DNA from: Piscirickettsiaceae bacterium
GTDB taxonomy: Bacteria; Pseudomonadota; Gammaproteobacteria; Nitrosococcales; Methylophagaceae
Length of the DNA stretch: 64,000 nt
Reading direction: 5' to 3'
Assembly: GCA_024685975.1 (NCBI GenBank)
Contig: JAIBDZ010000007.1
Coordinates: 1-64,000 of the forward strand
Below the pieces are notes generated by a model that was not told where the DNA came from, ran no database searches, and worked only from the letters and a program-made list of their open reading frames with translations. The stretch's first letter is position 1. Each line of letters opens with the position of its first letter. The position numbers and the translations under genes are program-made. Below are positions 32,217 through 41,594 of this stretch, one piece after another.

Positions 32217-33200
32217 ATGACCACTGCTATTTCCGCCAACTGGACTAGCGTCAATGCTGCCTGCCAACCTCTTGTCGAACAATTGGTAGCCGATGCACAA
32301 GCTTTACAACTCAATATCAGCACGCTCTCTAACGGTACCCGCATCATTGATGCCGGTATTCATTGTGTTGGCGGATTGGAAGCCGGCCGACTTATTGGTG
32401 AAATTTGCATGGGTGGACTCGGCACAGCAACACTCGGTAGTAACAGCGGTTTTGAAAACTGGCCGTGGTCAGTCAATGTTCATGCTAAAACGCCCGTTTT
32501 AAGTTGTCTCGGTAGTCAATATGCTGGCTGGAGCTTATCCCATAAGAGCGAAGACAGTAAATTCTACGCATTAGGTTCAGGTCCAGGTCGAGCTCTAGCA
32601 GGTAAAGAAGAAGTGTTAAAAGAATTTGCCTACAAAGACACAGCCGATAGCACCTGCATTGTGCTAGAAGTAGATCAAATCCCACCCGTCGAAGTGTCAG
32701 AAAAAGTGGCCAAAGACTGCGGTATTTCACCAGACAAGCTGACTTTTATTCTCACGCCGACATCAAGCCTTGCCGGTGTAATGCAAATTGCGATTCGGGT
32801 ATTAGAAGTCGCTATGCATAAAGCCCATACTTTACATTTTCCAATGGACAAAATCGTCGATGGCTTTGGTGTGACGCCTGTCGCGCCTCCTGGTGGTGAT
32901 TTTATGACAGGTATGGGACGTACAAATGACGCTATTTTATATGGCGGACTTGTTCACTTATTTGTAAAAGCCACTGATGAAGAAGCCAAAGACCTCGCTG
33001 ATAAGATGCCAAGTAATACCTCATCAGACTATGGCCGACCATTTGCTGAGATTTTCAAATCTTATGAATATGATTTCTTTAAGATTGATCCCATGCTATT
33101 TAGCCCAGCCCAAGTCATCGTCACTAATATGAAGACAGGTAAGAGCTTTTCGGCAGGTGAACGTAATGCCGCCATGCTAGCCACATCATTTAATTTATAA
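32217..33200 (+). CDS. mch: Methenyl-tetrahydromethanopterin cyclohydrolase
   Basis: [38 protein letters not shown]...[23 protein letters not shown]. Confidence 0.97.
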   Translation: MTTAISANWTSVNAACQPLVEQLVADAQALQLNISTLSNGTRIIDAGIHCVGGLEAGRLIGEICMGGLGTATLGSNSGFENWPWSVNVHAKTPVLSCLGSQYAGWSLSHKSEDSKFYALGSGPGRALAGKEEVLKEFAYKDTADSTCIVLEVDQIPPVEVSEKVAKDCGISPDKLTFILTPTSSLAGVMQIAIRVLEVAMHKAHTLHFPMDKIVDGFGVTPVAPPGGDFMTGMGRTNDAILYGGLVHLFVKATDEEAKDLADKMPSNTSSDYGRPFAEIFKSYEYDFFKIDPMLFSPAQVIVTNMKTGKSFSAGERNAAMLATSFNL

Positions 33201-33206
33201 AGCAAC

Positions 33207-34124
33207 GTGATGACAACAACACATATTGTCATCTTTAATGACACCCATGGTTGGCATAGTGAGCGATTATTAGCTGCGTTAGCACCTTATGATATTCAGA
33301 TCACATTATCTGATCTGGCGCATTGCTATGTCGACCTTGATCACCCGAATGGCTTTGTTATCCCTGAGTTAGGAGATAAATGGCCTGATGCTGTTATGGT
33401 CAGAGGCATCGCGCCCGGCACATTTGAACAAATCACCTTAAGAATGGATTTTCTCCATACTTTAAGTGAACATCATATTCCCGTCCTTAATAGTGCCAAA
33501 GCCATTGAACACACTGTAGATAAAGCCAGAACATCACTTCGGCTTCATAACGCTGGCCTGCCAACGCCAAGAACATGGGCCTGCGAAAATAAAGAAAAAG
33601 CCCAGTACATTGTTCAAGCAGAATTAGCAAAAGGAGCTGAGCTAGTCATCAAACCCTTATTTGGTTGCCAAGGAAAAGGCATTATTAAGGTCGCGAATCC
33701 CACAGAGTTCGAACAAGCTGATATCGTCGGTGATGTTTTTTATTTACAACATTACATCCCGCCTTACCAATCGGAAAAATGGCAAGATTGGCGGCTGATG
33801 GTGATTGATGGTGAAGTCTGTGCTGCGATGTCACGTCATGCCGATCATTGGATCACCAACTTCGCCCAAGGTGCGCAATGCTTACCTGCGACCATCAACG
33901 ATGAATTAGCACAGCTTGCGATTAAAGCGACTGAAGCCGTTGGCGCAGATTATGCCGGCGTCGACCTCATTCGTGACCAACAAGGCCAATTTACCGTATT
34001 AGAAGTCAATAGTGTGCCAGCCTGGAAAGGACTCTATCAAGCAACAGGCATTGATGCCGCAAAACCATTAGCACGATCTATCATTAATCGTATTAAGGCC
34101 AATACCGATTCCCAACATGCTTAA
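33207..34124 (+). CDS. RimK-type ATP-grasp ligase linked to H4MPT genes (Orf5/MptN-like)
   Basis: ATP-grasp motifs ELVIKPLFGCQGKGIIKV and FTVLEVNSVPAWKGL; directly downstream of mch. Confidence 0.85.
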   Translation: MMTTTHIVIFNDTHGWHSERLLAALAPYDIQITLSDLAHCYVDLDHPNGFVIPELGDKWPDAVMVRGIAPGTFEQITLRMDFLHTLSEHHIPVLNSAKAIEHTVDKARTSLRLHNAGLPTPRTWACENKEKAQYIVQAELAKGAELVIKPLFGCQGKGIIKVANPTEFEQADIVGDVFYLQHYIPPYQSEKWQDWRLMVIDGEVCAAMSRHADHWITNFAQGAQCLPATINDELAQLAIKATEAVGADYAGVDLIRDQQGQFTVLEVNSVPAWKGLYQATGIDAAKPLARSIINRIKANTDSQHA

Positions 34125-34965
34125 TCAAACGACTATGGCTGAAGCCATCACTTGGGCCTGTATTACGGAAGTCTCATCCCCCAAACCCGGGAACGTTAAT
34201 TTATACAGTGATGGTCATAATATGTCGGTACAACAATTTATTGACAGTGCTCACGCCATCGCCCCAATTCTCAGTAATCCCGCATATTCTGTCGGAGAAA
34301 GCATTTTAAAATCCGTCGAAGCTACAAAAAAAGTCGCTCATTGCAATACAAATTTGGGAATTATTCTTTTATTTGCGCCATTATGCGCAGCAATGCGACA
34401 AATTGATCATTTTGATGCCTTAATCCCGCAGCTCAAAAGCACACTCAATCAATTAACAAATAACGACGCAGATAACGCGTACCAAGCGATTAGGCTTGCT
34501 GAGGCTGGTGGCTTAGGGCAAAGTAACGAGCAAGACATTTTCTCCCCTCCTACTGTCACATTAAAGCAAGCAATGGAACTCGCAAAAAACCGAGATGCTA
34601 TTGCATTGCAATACTGTAATAATTATATGCAGGTTTTCGAAATAGGGCTTCCCCATTTGACAAAATCAATAAATTGTGGGGAAAGTGTTGAATGGGCTTG
34701 CGCTTTCGCGTATCTTAATCTTTTAACAGTCCTGCCAGATAGTTTAATTTGTCGCAAATATAGTTTAGCTTGCGCAATGAAAATTCAAGATAAGGCGACA
34801 CATACTCTTGGGAAGTTAAGTGAAAACAAGAGATTAAGCCAAATCGAGGCAGAGATAACCCTATGGGATAAAGAATTAAAACAGAAAGCAATTAACCCTG
34901 GCACGACAGCAGATTTGACCGCTGCCACATTGTTAGTTTACGCATTTAGCCAGGCGCTTTCATAA
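34117..34965 (+). CDS. CitG-like (triphosphoribosyl-dephospho-CoA synthase family) protein, H4MPT-associated Orf7-like
   Basis: EVSSPKPGNVNLYSDGHNMSVQQFIDSA is the CitG-family N-terminal signature; overlaps previous ORF by 8 bp. Confidence 0.83.
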   Translation: MLNQTTMAEAITWACITEVSSPKPGNVNLYSDGHNMSVQQFIDSAHAIAPILSNPAYSVGESILKSVEATKKVAHCNTNLGIILLFAPLCAAMRQIDHFDALIPQLKSTLNQLTNNDADNAYQAIRLAEAGGLGQSNEQDIFSPPTVTLKQAMELAKNRDAIALQYCNNYMQVFEIGLPHLTKSINCGESVEWACAFAYLNLLTVLPDSLICRKYSLACAMKIQDKATHTLGKLSENKRLSQIEAEITLWDKELKQKAINPGTTADLTAATLLVYAFSQALS

Positions 34966-35115
34966 AACCGAATTTCAGCCAGGTGCGCAAATAATAAAGC
35001 GCATCGACTGAGCAGGGCATACGTTCCTTTAATACGTATAACCTCGTTACTTGTTTTTTCAAGTGGGGAGTCATTTGAAAATTTTTAATTATTTTTTGGA
35101 ACAGGACAAAATAAT

Positions 35116-35634
35116 ATGCCAGTTATCGATCGTGTACTTGTAGGGGAATCTTTAGTCATTGAAGACGGAGATTTGGACAATGTTGCTCATATTGACTTAA
35201 TTATGGGTCCACGTGGCTCTGCCGCTGAAGATGCATTCTGCCGCACTTTAACAGATCAAAAACAAGGTGTTAACGGCCTTTTAGCTGTAGTTGCACCTAA
35301 CTTAATGGTTAAGCCTGCTACTGTTATGTTTAACAAAGTAACTATCAAAAACATGAAGCAAGCGGTTCAAATGTTTGGACCTGCGCAACGTGGTGTTGGT
35401 ATGGCTGTTGCTGAATGTGTTGAAGACGGTACTATCCCAGCTAACGAAGCAGATGATTGCTTTATCTGTGTGGGTGTATTTATCTCACCAACTGCTGATA
35501 GTGATGAAAAAATCCAAGATTGGAACTATCGTGCAACAAAAGAATCAATCAAACGTGCCGTTGCTCGTGAACCAAAAGCAGCTGACGTTGTAGCACAATA
35601 CAAGACTTCAGAACATCCATTTGGCGCAAAATAA
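35116..35634 (+). CDS. fae: Formaldehyde-activating enzyme
   Basis: [73 protein letters not shown]. Confidence 0.98.
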   Translation: MPVIDRVLVGESLVIEDGDLDNVAHIDLIMGPRGSAAEDAFCRTLTDQKQGVNGLLAVVAPNLMVKPATVMFNKVTIKNMKQAVQMFGPAQRGVGMAVAECVEDGTIPANEADDCFICVGVFISPTADSDEKIQDWNYRATKESIKRAVAREPKAADVVAQYKTSEHPFGAK

Positions 35635-35637
35635 GCG

Positions 35638-36357
35638 TTAAATAGACTGCTCTATCCCGCTGGCATTTTTGCCAGCGGGATAATTGTGCAAAATAGCACG
35701 ATCAAAAGTACCATCATGTATCGCACTGGCAACTAGTACGTGAGATACCTGTTCATTCGCTAATGATATTAAATCATGCGATGAACGCACCCCTCCAGCA
35801 GCAATAACGGCCGCACTTGGCTTTTTTTGTTGGATCAGTTTAATCAACTGATAATCAGGTCCTTGGCCCATCCCAACATAATCCAAATTCATTGCTATTA
35901 CCTGTTGAGGCCATAACGTCTCTTGCTGCCATAAACTGGCTAACCCTAATAATTCACCCGCTTTAAAATCCAAAGACAAGATGAACGGCATATCGCTCTG
36001 CAAGATGGATAGATCCGTCAAGGTTTCACTCCCGACAACGGGTAACATCATTAAATCATGAACCCGTTCAATATCAGCTAATGACGTGACACCGCAATCT
36101 AGCCAAAAACACACATCAGGAAAACGGGCTACGATGCGCTCATACTGCTCCGATTGAAGCTTCTGCCCAGAAATACTATCTAAATCAGCAATATAAATAG
36201 TCTTAAAAGGAAATAAAGCCAAAATATCAGCAATAACATCTTCCAACTTAGTTGATGCCGTCACGAATGACTTCAAAGGGGCATATCTATCGCGCAGGCC
36301 AGCTTGTGCATGCACAACAATCCCCCCCTTCAGATCAATGACCGGTATAATTTCCAC
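35638..36357 (-). CDS. HisA/HisF-related TIM-barrel protein in the C1-cofactor cluster
   Basis: MEIIPVIDLKGGIVVHAQAG...DLDSISG...IAAGGVRSSHDLISL; HisA-like but located away from any his genes in the window. Confidence 0.82.
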   Translation of the reverse strand: MEIIPVIDLKGGIVVHAQAGLRDRYAPLKSFVTASTKLEDVIADILALFPFKTIYIADLDSISGQKLQSEQYERIVARFPDVCFWLDCGVTSLADIERVHDLMMLPVVGSETLTDLSILQSDMPFILSLDFKAGELLGLASLWQQETLWPQQVIAMNLDYVGMGQGPDYQLIKLIQQKKPSAAVIAAGGVRSSHDLISLANEQVSHVLVASAIHDGTFDRAILHNYPAGKNASGIEQSI

Positions 36358-36379
36358 AACCCTTCCTCATTAAAACATT

Positions 36380-37390
36380 ATGAACGTTTTTGTTTACGAA
36401 CATATCACCAGTGGCGCCCTCGTTGATGACATACTGCCATCAAGCCTGATGCGCGAAGGTGCAATGATGCGTGATGCCATCATTAACGACTGCCTACAAA
36501 CAAAACAATGCCAAATAAGTGTAATGCAAGACCACCGTCTTAAAAAGACGTTAAATTCAACCGAGTCGTCATCAATACAAAGCTTTACCGTCGATGACTC
36601 AACTCAATACCGACACTATTGGCAACATTGTTTGAATGCCTGTGACGCCATCATCATCATCGCGCCAGAATCAGATCAATGTTTAGCGACATTGCACCAA
36701 CAAGCCTTAAAATACAATAAGCGCTGTCTAGGCTCTTCACTTGAAGCCATCCGTATCACGTCTGATAAACAGCAGTGTCATCTAGTATTACAGCAACAAC
36801 AGTTATCCGTTCCCAATAGCGTATTAGCTAATCATTGGACACAACACGCTTTTAACAGTCCAAATGGATACATCAGCAAACCCATTGACGGTGCAGGATG
36901 TTTAAATACTTTCTTCTGGCCTGATAGAAAAGCGCTTGAAGCCGCCCTACCTCAACATCAAACCAGTGTCATACAAACTTTTATCCCTGGCCATACACTC
37001 AGCCTATCCTTGCTCTACTCCCAACAAGACAGTTGCGTTCTATCCATTAATCAACAGCATATTCGCTGCCAAGACAAACAATTTGAACTCAGCGCTTGCA
37101 GCATTAACGATGTCGATCCAAGCCACTTTTCGACACAGCAAGCCTATGCTTTGGCGCAACAAATACATAATGCTATCCCTGGTCTTTGGGGATTTGTGGG
37201 TATTGATCTGATAATTAATGACGATGCTTGTTATATTATCGATATTAATCCACGACCAACAACCAGCTATTGCGGCCTTCATCACTCATTAAACATCAAT
37301 CCAATGCAATTACTCTTTAATATCCTCGCTGATAAACCATTACCCCAAAATATCATGCACAATGCAACACCGGCTCACATCACGCTATGA
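36380..37390 (+). CDS. ATP-grasp protein, MfnD-like (tyramine-glutamate ligase family)
   Basis: C-terminal WGFVGIDLIINDDACYIIDINPRPTTSYCGLHHSL typical of MfnD-type ATP-grasp; context. Confidence 0.78.
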   Translation: MNVFVYEHITSGALVDDILPSSLMREGAMMRDAIINDCLQTKQCQISVMQDHRLKKTLNSTESSSIQSFTVDDSTQYRHYWQHCLNACDAIIIIAPESDQCLATLHQQALKYNKRCLGSSLEAIRITSDKQQCHLVLQQQQLSVPNSVLANHWTQHAFNSPNGYISKPIDGAGCLNTFFWPDRKALEAALPQHQTSVIQTFIPGHTLSLSLLYSQQDSCVLSINQQHIRCQDKQFELSACSINDVDPSHFSTQQAYALAQQIHNAIPGLWGFVGIDLIINDDACYIIDINPRPTTSYCGLHHSLNINPMQLLFNILADKPLPQNIMHNATPAHITL

Positions 37391-38424
37391 CATCATCATT
37401 GATTACAGGTTGGGATATTGGCGGCGCACACGTTAAGGTCGCGCAATGTACATCAACAGGACAGCTCATCGATGTCTTTGAGCTCTCTTGCCCTTTATGG
37501 TTAGGCCTCGAGCACCTCAGTAACGCCATTAACACCGCTCGCCAACAACTAGCCCCTAGCACTCGCCACGCCATCACTATGACGGGAGAACTAGTGGATC
37601 TATTTCCAAACAGACAAGCAGGGGTCGCGGCAATATTAACCCACTTTAATCAACATATCCCTGCAGAACAATGCCAAGTTTACGCAGGTCAAACTCAATG
37701 GCTCTCCCCCAATAATGCCCAACAATCATGGCCGCAAGTCGCTTCTCAAAACTGGCAAGCCAGCGCCACTTACGCCGCACAAAAAATCAGTGATGGGTTG
37801 TTTGTTGATGTTGGTAGCACCACCAGCGATATTATTGCGATTTCACAACATCAGTCCCAAGCCGTCGCCTTTAATGATTTTGAACGCCAAATCGCCCATG
37901 AATTGTATTATGCTGGTGCAATTCGCACGCCACTCATTGCCATCGCCCATCAAGCCCAATTTCAGCAAAACACGGTACCATTAGCCGCAGAATTTTTTGC
38001 CACCACAGCTGATTGTTGGATTTTAACAAATGCACTACAAGCAGAATCTATTAACGATCAAAGCGCTGATGGCAAAAGCTGGCAAAAACATCATTGTGTA
38101 CAACGCATTGCACGATTATTAGGAACAGATGCTGATGCGCACCCGATGACAGAATGGATACAATTAGCCCGTTGGTTCAATCAACAACAAACTTTGCGAT
38201 TAAGCCAAGCTTGTCAACACGTGATACAACAACACCCTGAACTACCGGATTCAGCGCCGCTTATTGGCGCGGGTGTGGGACGGTTTATGGTCAAATTATG
38301 TGCAGAACAACTAGCAAGACCATACCTCGAATTTGACGCATTGCTAGACAATAGCCACCAACACGCAGCCGATCATGCGCCCGCTGTCGCTGTAGCCCTT
38401 CTAGCTTGCAATGACATCACGTAA
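37387..38424 (+). CDS. Hydantoinase/oxoprolinase-like, H4MPT-linked C1 protein (MfnF-like, TIGR03123-type)
   Basis: ITGWDIGGAHVKVAQC...DGLFVDVGSTTSDIIAI; overlaps upstream ORF by 4 bp. Confidence 0.82.
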   Translation: MTSSLITGWDIGGAHVKVAQCTSTGQLIDVFELSCPLWLGLEHLSNAINTARQQLAPSTRHAITMTGELVDLFPNRQAGVAAILTHFNQHIPAEQCQVYAGQTQWLSPNNAQQSWPQVASQNWQASATYAAQKISDGLFVDVGSTTSDIIAISQHQSQAVAFNDFERQIAHELYYAGAIRTPLIAIAHQAQFQQNTVPLAAEFFATTADCWILTNALQAESINDQSADGKSWQKHHCVQRIARLLGTDADAHPMTEWIQLARWFNQQQTLRLSQACQHVIQQHPELPDSAPLIGAGVGRFMVKLCAEQLARPYLEFDALLDNSHQHAADHAPAVAVALLACNDIT

Positions 38425-38434
38425 AATACGCCCT

Positions 38435-39826
38435 ATGTCATCGAACTTGCCACCGTTATATCAATCGCTTCCTTATCATGCCGACTCAAGCCATTATTTC
38501 GAGCGTATCAGGCATTACGACTGGCCTGTTTTCTTTGATAGCACACCCTCGAGCCAGCACAGTAATCGTTACGATATTCTTACTGCTGCGCCATTCCAAA
38601 CCCTGACCACTTGGGGCGATACCAGTTATATTGAAAAAGAAGGCCATAAAGAGGGTTACCAACAAGATCCTTTTATTCTATTACAACAACAATTAGCCTT
38701 ATTCCAACACCCATCACTGCCTCATTTTCCTTTTTGTGGGGGGGCTATTGGGCTTTTTTCTTATGATTTAGGTCGACAACTAGAAACGCTGCCCTCCTTA
38801 GCTAAAGATCTTGAACAATGTCCGGAGATGTTAATTGGTTTTTATGATTGGGCAATTATTTCTGATCATCATACCCAGCAATGTCACTTGGTCAGTTTTG
38901 GTCATCATGACAAAACACAACACATCTGGCCGCGACTCATTGCACAATTACAAGATGAACAACAACCTGCTTTAGATAAAATGGTGGTAACAGGCGCCTT
39001 AGAAAGTCAATTGACCGAGGCCCGTTACCACGATGCTTTTCAACGCATAAAACACTATATTCGTGAAGGTGACTGCTACCAAGTCAATTTAGCCAAACGC
39101 TTTGAAATCTCGGCCCAAGGTGATCCATGGCATGCTTACTTACTACTCCGTGAGCATAACCCTGCTCCATTCTCGACTTTTTTTGATACGCCTCATCTGT
39201 CGATATTAAGTTCATCACCTGAACGCTTATTAAAATTAGATCAAACACAAGTCGAAACCAAGCCAATTAAAGGCACACGGCCAAGAGATCTTAACGATCC
39301 AGACAAAGATGCTGCACTCGCACAAGCATTACAGAACAGCACTAAAGATAGAGCTGAAAATTTAATGATTGTCGATTTATTACGCAATGATCTAGGAAAA
39401 GTGTGCCAGCCAGGCTCTATCGCCGTGCCTGCTCCTTTTGCCATTGAATCTTTTGCAACCGTCCATCATCTTGTAAGTACGATTACAGGCCAATTAGGGC
39501 AAGGACAAGATGCAACCACCTTACTCGAAGCCTGTTTCCCCGGTGGCTCTATCACTGGAGCCCCTAAACTCCGTGCGATGGAAATTATTGAAGAGTTAGA
39601 ACCTGAAAGACGTGGCGCCTATTGTGGTTCCATGGCTTATATCGGTTTTGATGGCAATATGGATAGTAATATTCTGATCCGCACCCTTGTTTATAATCAA
39701 CAGCGGCTTCGGTTTTGGGCTGGAGGTGGTATCGTAGCGGATTCTGATGCCAACCAAGAATACCAAGAAGTCCATGATAAAGCGGCGGCTATTTTTGGTG
39801 TCATCGAACGATTACGACAGCTATGA
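38435..39826 (+). CDS. pabB: Aminodeoxychorismate synthase component I
   Basis: IKGTRPRDLNDPDKDAALAQALQNSTKDRAENLMIVDLLRNDLGKVCQPGSI and GGSITGAPKLRAMEIIEELEPERRGAYCGSMAYIGFDG; start ATG 38435 fits better than 38411. Confidence 0.93.
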   Translation: MSSNLPPLYQSLPYHADSSHYFERIRHYDWPVFFDSTPSSQHSNRYDILTAAPFQTLTTWGDTSYIEKEGHKEGYQQDPFILLQQQLALFQHPSLPHFPFCGGAIGLFSYDLGRQLETLPSLAKDLEQCPEMLIGFYDWAIISDHHTQQCHLVSFGHHDKTQHIWPRLIAQLQDEQQPALDKMVVTGALESQLTEARYHDAFQRIKHYIREGDCYQVNLAKRFEISAQGDPWHAYLLLREHNPAPFSTFFDTPHLSILSSSPERLLKLDQTQVETKPIKGTRPRDLNDPDKDAALAQALQNSTKDRAENLMIVDLLRNDLGKVCQPGSIAVPAPFAIESFATVHHLVSTITGQLGQGQDATTLLEACFPGGSITGAPKLRAMEIIEELEPERRGAYCGSMAYIGFDGNMDSNILIRTLVYNQQRLRFWAGGGIVADSDANQEYQEVHDKAAAIFGVIERLRQL

Positions 39827-40404
39827 TCGTTGTCAAACTAGGTGGTAGCCTCTTTAGCAATCCTTTATTGACGACATGGTTAGAGCAACTGACACAACAA
39901 GCACAGCAGCACACTATCATCATTGTGCCAGGTGGCGGCCCTTTTGCCGATACAGTTAGACAGGCTGATATTGCACATGATCTCGATGCAACAACAACAC
40001 ATCATATGGCGATCTTAGCCATGCGGCAGTTTGGCTTATTGTTGCTCGATTTATGCCCATCAGCACAAAGTTATACCTACCCAAGCAACACAGCCACATC
40101 TTTACCACCATTATCGATATGGTTGCCTGATCAGCAGTTATTGTCAGCGCCCACGCTACCACATAGTTGGGATGTGACGTCTGATACATTAGCGCTATGG
40201 TTAGCCCAACAACACCATGCAGACTCGCTTACCTTACTCAAACACAATGTCACCCATCCATTTTCACTCGCTGAACTGAGCCAACACAATATCATTGATC
40301 AAGCTTTTGAAGCACAACTTCAACAAGCACCCATACCATTCACGATCGTTGATGCAAACACAGTACAAACTATCCATCGACATCCAGCATCCCACACCCC
40401 ATGA
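39823..40404 (+). CDS. Amino-acid-kinase family protein (MfnE-like)
   Basis: MIVVKLGGSLFSNPLLTTWLEQLTQQAQQHTIIIVPGGGPFADTVRQ; overlaps pabB by 4 bp. Confidence 0.82.
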   Translation: MIVVKLGGSLFSNPLLTTWLEQLTQQAQQHTIIIVPGGGPFADTVRQADIAHDLDATTTHHMAILAMRQFGLLLLDLCPSAQSYTYPSNTATSLPPLSIWLPDQQLLSAPTLPHSWDVTSDTLALWLAQQHHADSLTLLKHNVTHPFSLAELSQHNIIDQAFEAQLQQAPIPFTIVDANTVQTIHRHPASHTP

Positions 40405-41594
40405 CACATTTAACCGAACTCTATGAGCTGATCTCTCATATCAGCGAGCTCTCTAACAGCTCGGATACTCATAAGCAGGCAATACCGCCAATCACACAAC
40501 ATGCTTGTGAGCCGCAGCAATTTGCATCATTACTGAGTTTATTGTTACAAGAAGGTCAACAACATCAACGCCTAGATTGGGCAGCTCATATGACCAGCCC
40601 CATCTCTCATGCAGCCTTGATGGGGCAAATAGTTAATCAACTTCATAATGGTAATTTATTATCACCAGAGCTTTATCCTGTATTGGCTGACATTGAGCAT
40701 AGCACTGTGTCTTGGTTGAGCGAATTATTTGAGCAACCCTATGGTCATATGACAGCTGGCAGTAGTTACGGCAACCTAGAGGCCTTGTGGCAGGCTAAAC
40801 AAGCTAGTACACGTCGTACGGTCTATGCCTCGACCAGTACACACTACTCTATTCATAAAGCCTGTCAGTTATTAGACCTTGAGCTCGTCGAGATACCATG
40901 CAATTCAGTCCAACAACTTGACATCGAAGCCTTAGAAATAGCGTGCCAACAACAGCCGCCTCTTGCCATTGTAGCGAACGCTGGCACTTCAGCCTTCGGA
41001 GCATTTGATCCAATCGAAGCCTGTGTCAACATCGCCAAACAATACCAAGCATGGTGCCATATTGACGCTGCATGGGGTGGTGGACTCAAATTATTACCCG
41101 AATATGCACCACACTTTGGCTGCAAGCTATCGCAGGTTGATTCACTGTGTTTCGATCCGCATAAAGCCTGGGGACAACCCAAACCCAGTAGCTTTTTATT
41201 TTATCGACAACCAACATCCTTAATTTTTGACGCAAACTATCTCCAACAACCACCACAAGGACAGCTTCATGGCAGCCGTGGTGGTGAAGCGTGTTTACCT
41301 TTATGGCTAACATTACAAACCCAAGGCATAAAAGGCCTCACGCAATGGTGTCGCAATGCCATAACTGAAGCTCAATCTTTAGCTGACACATTACAAGAGA
41401 AAACAAATTGGGTTGTTTATCCGCAGCAGTCGGGCATTGTTTGTTTCCAATGCAGCGTCGATTTAACCCCACTGATTCAACAAGGCATATTATCTCTTGT
41501 TCAACACGAATCAGGGCCTATATATCGCTGTGTATTTATCGGTGAAAGCGTGTCATCTAAGGCGGTGACGACTCAATTACAGCCTTATTTTTAA
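40401..41594 (+). CDS. PLP-dependent group II decarboxylase (MfnA-like, tyrosine/aspartate decarboxylase family)
   Basis: TAGSSYGNLEALWQAK, HIDAAWGGGLKLLPE, SLCFDPHKAWGQPKPSSFLF (PLP Lys motif). Confidence 0.83.
   Translation: MTHLTELYELISHISELSNSSDTHKQAIPPITQHACEPQQFASLLSLLLQEGQQHQRLDWAAHMTSPISHAALMGQIVNQLHNGNLLSPELYPVLADIEHSTVSWLSELFEQPYGHMTAGSSYGNLEALWQAKQASTRRTVYASTSTHYSIHKACQLLDLELVEIPCNSVQQLDIEALEIACQQQPPLAIVANAGTSAFGAFDPIEACVNIAKQYQAWCHIDAAWGGGLKLLPEYAPHFGCKLSQVDSLCFDPHKAWGQPKPSSFLFYRQPTSLIFDANYLQQPPQGQLHGSRGGEACLPLWLTLQTQGIKGLTQWCRNAITEAQSLADTLQEKTNWVVYPQQSGIVCFQCSVDLTPLIQQGILSLVQHESGPIYRCVFIGESVSSKAVTTQLQPYF

Noticed and set aside
35019-35039. ATACGT…ACGTAT inverted repeat upstream of fae
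   Set aside because: Only 6-bp arms; could occur by chance in this AT-rich leader, so not listed as a regulatory site.
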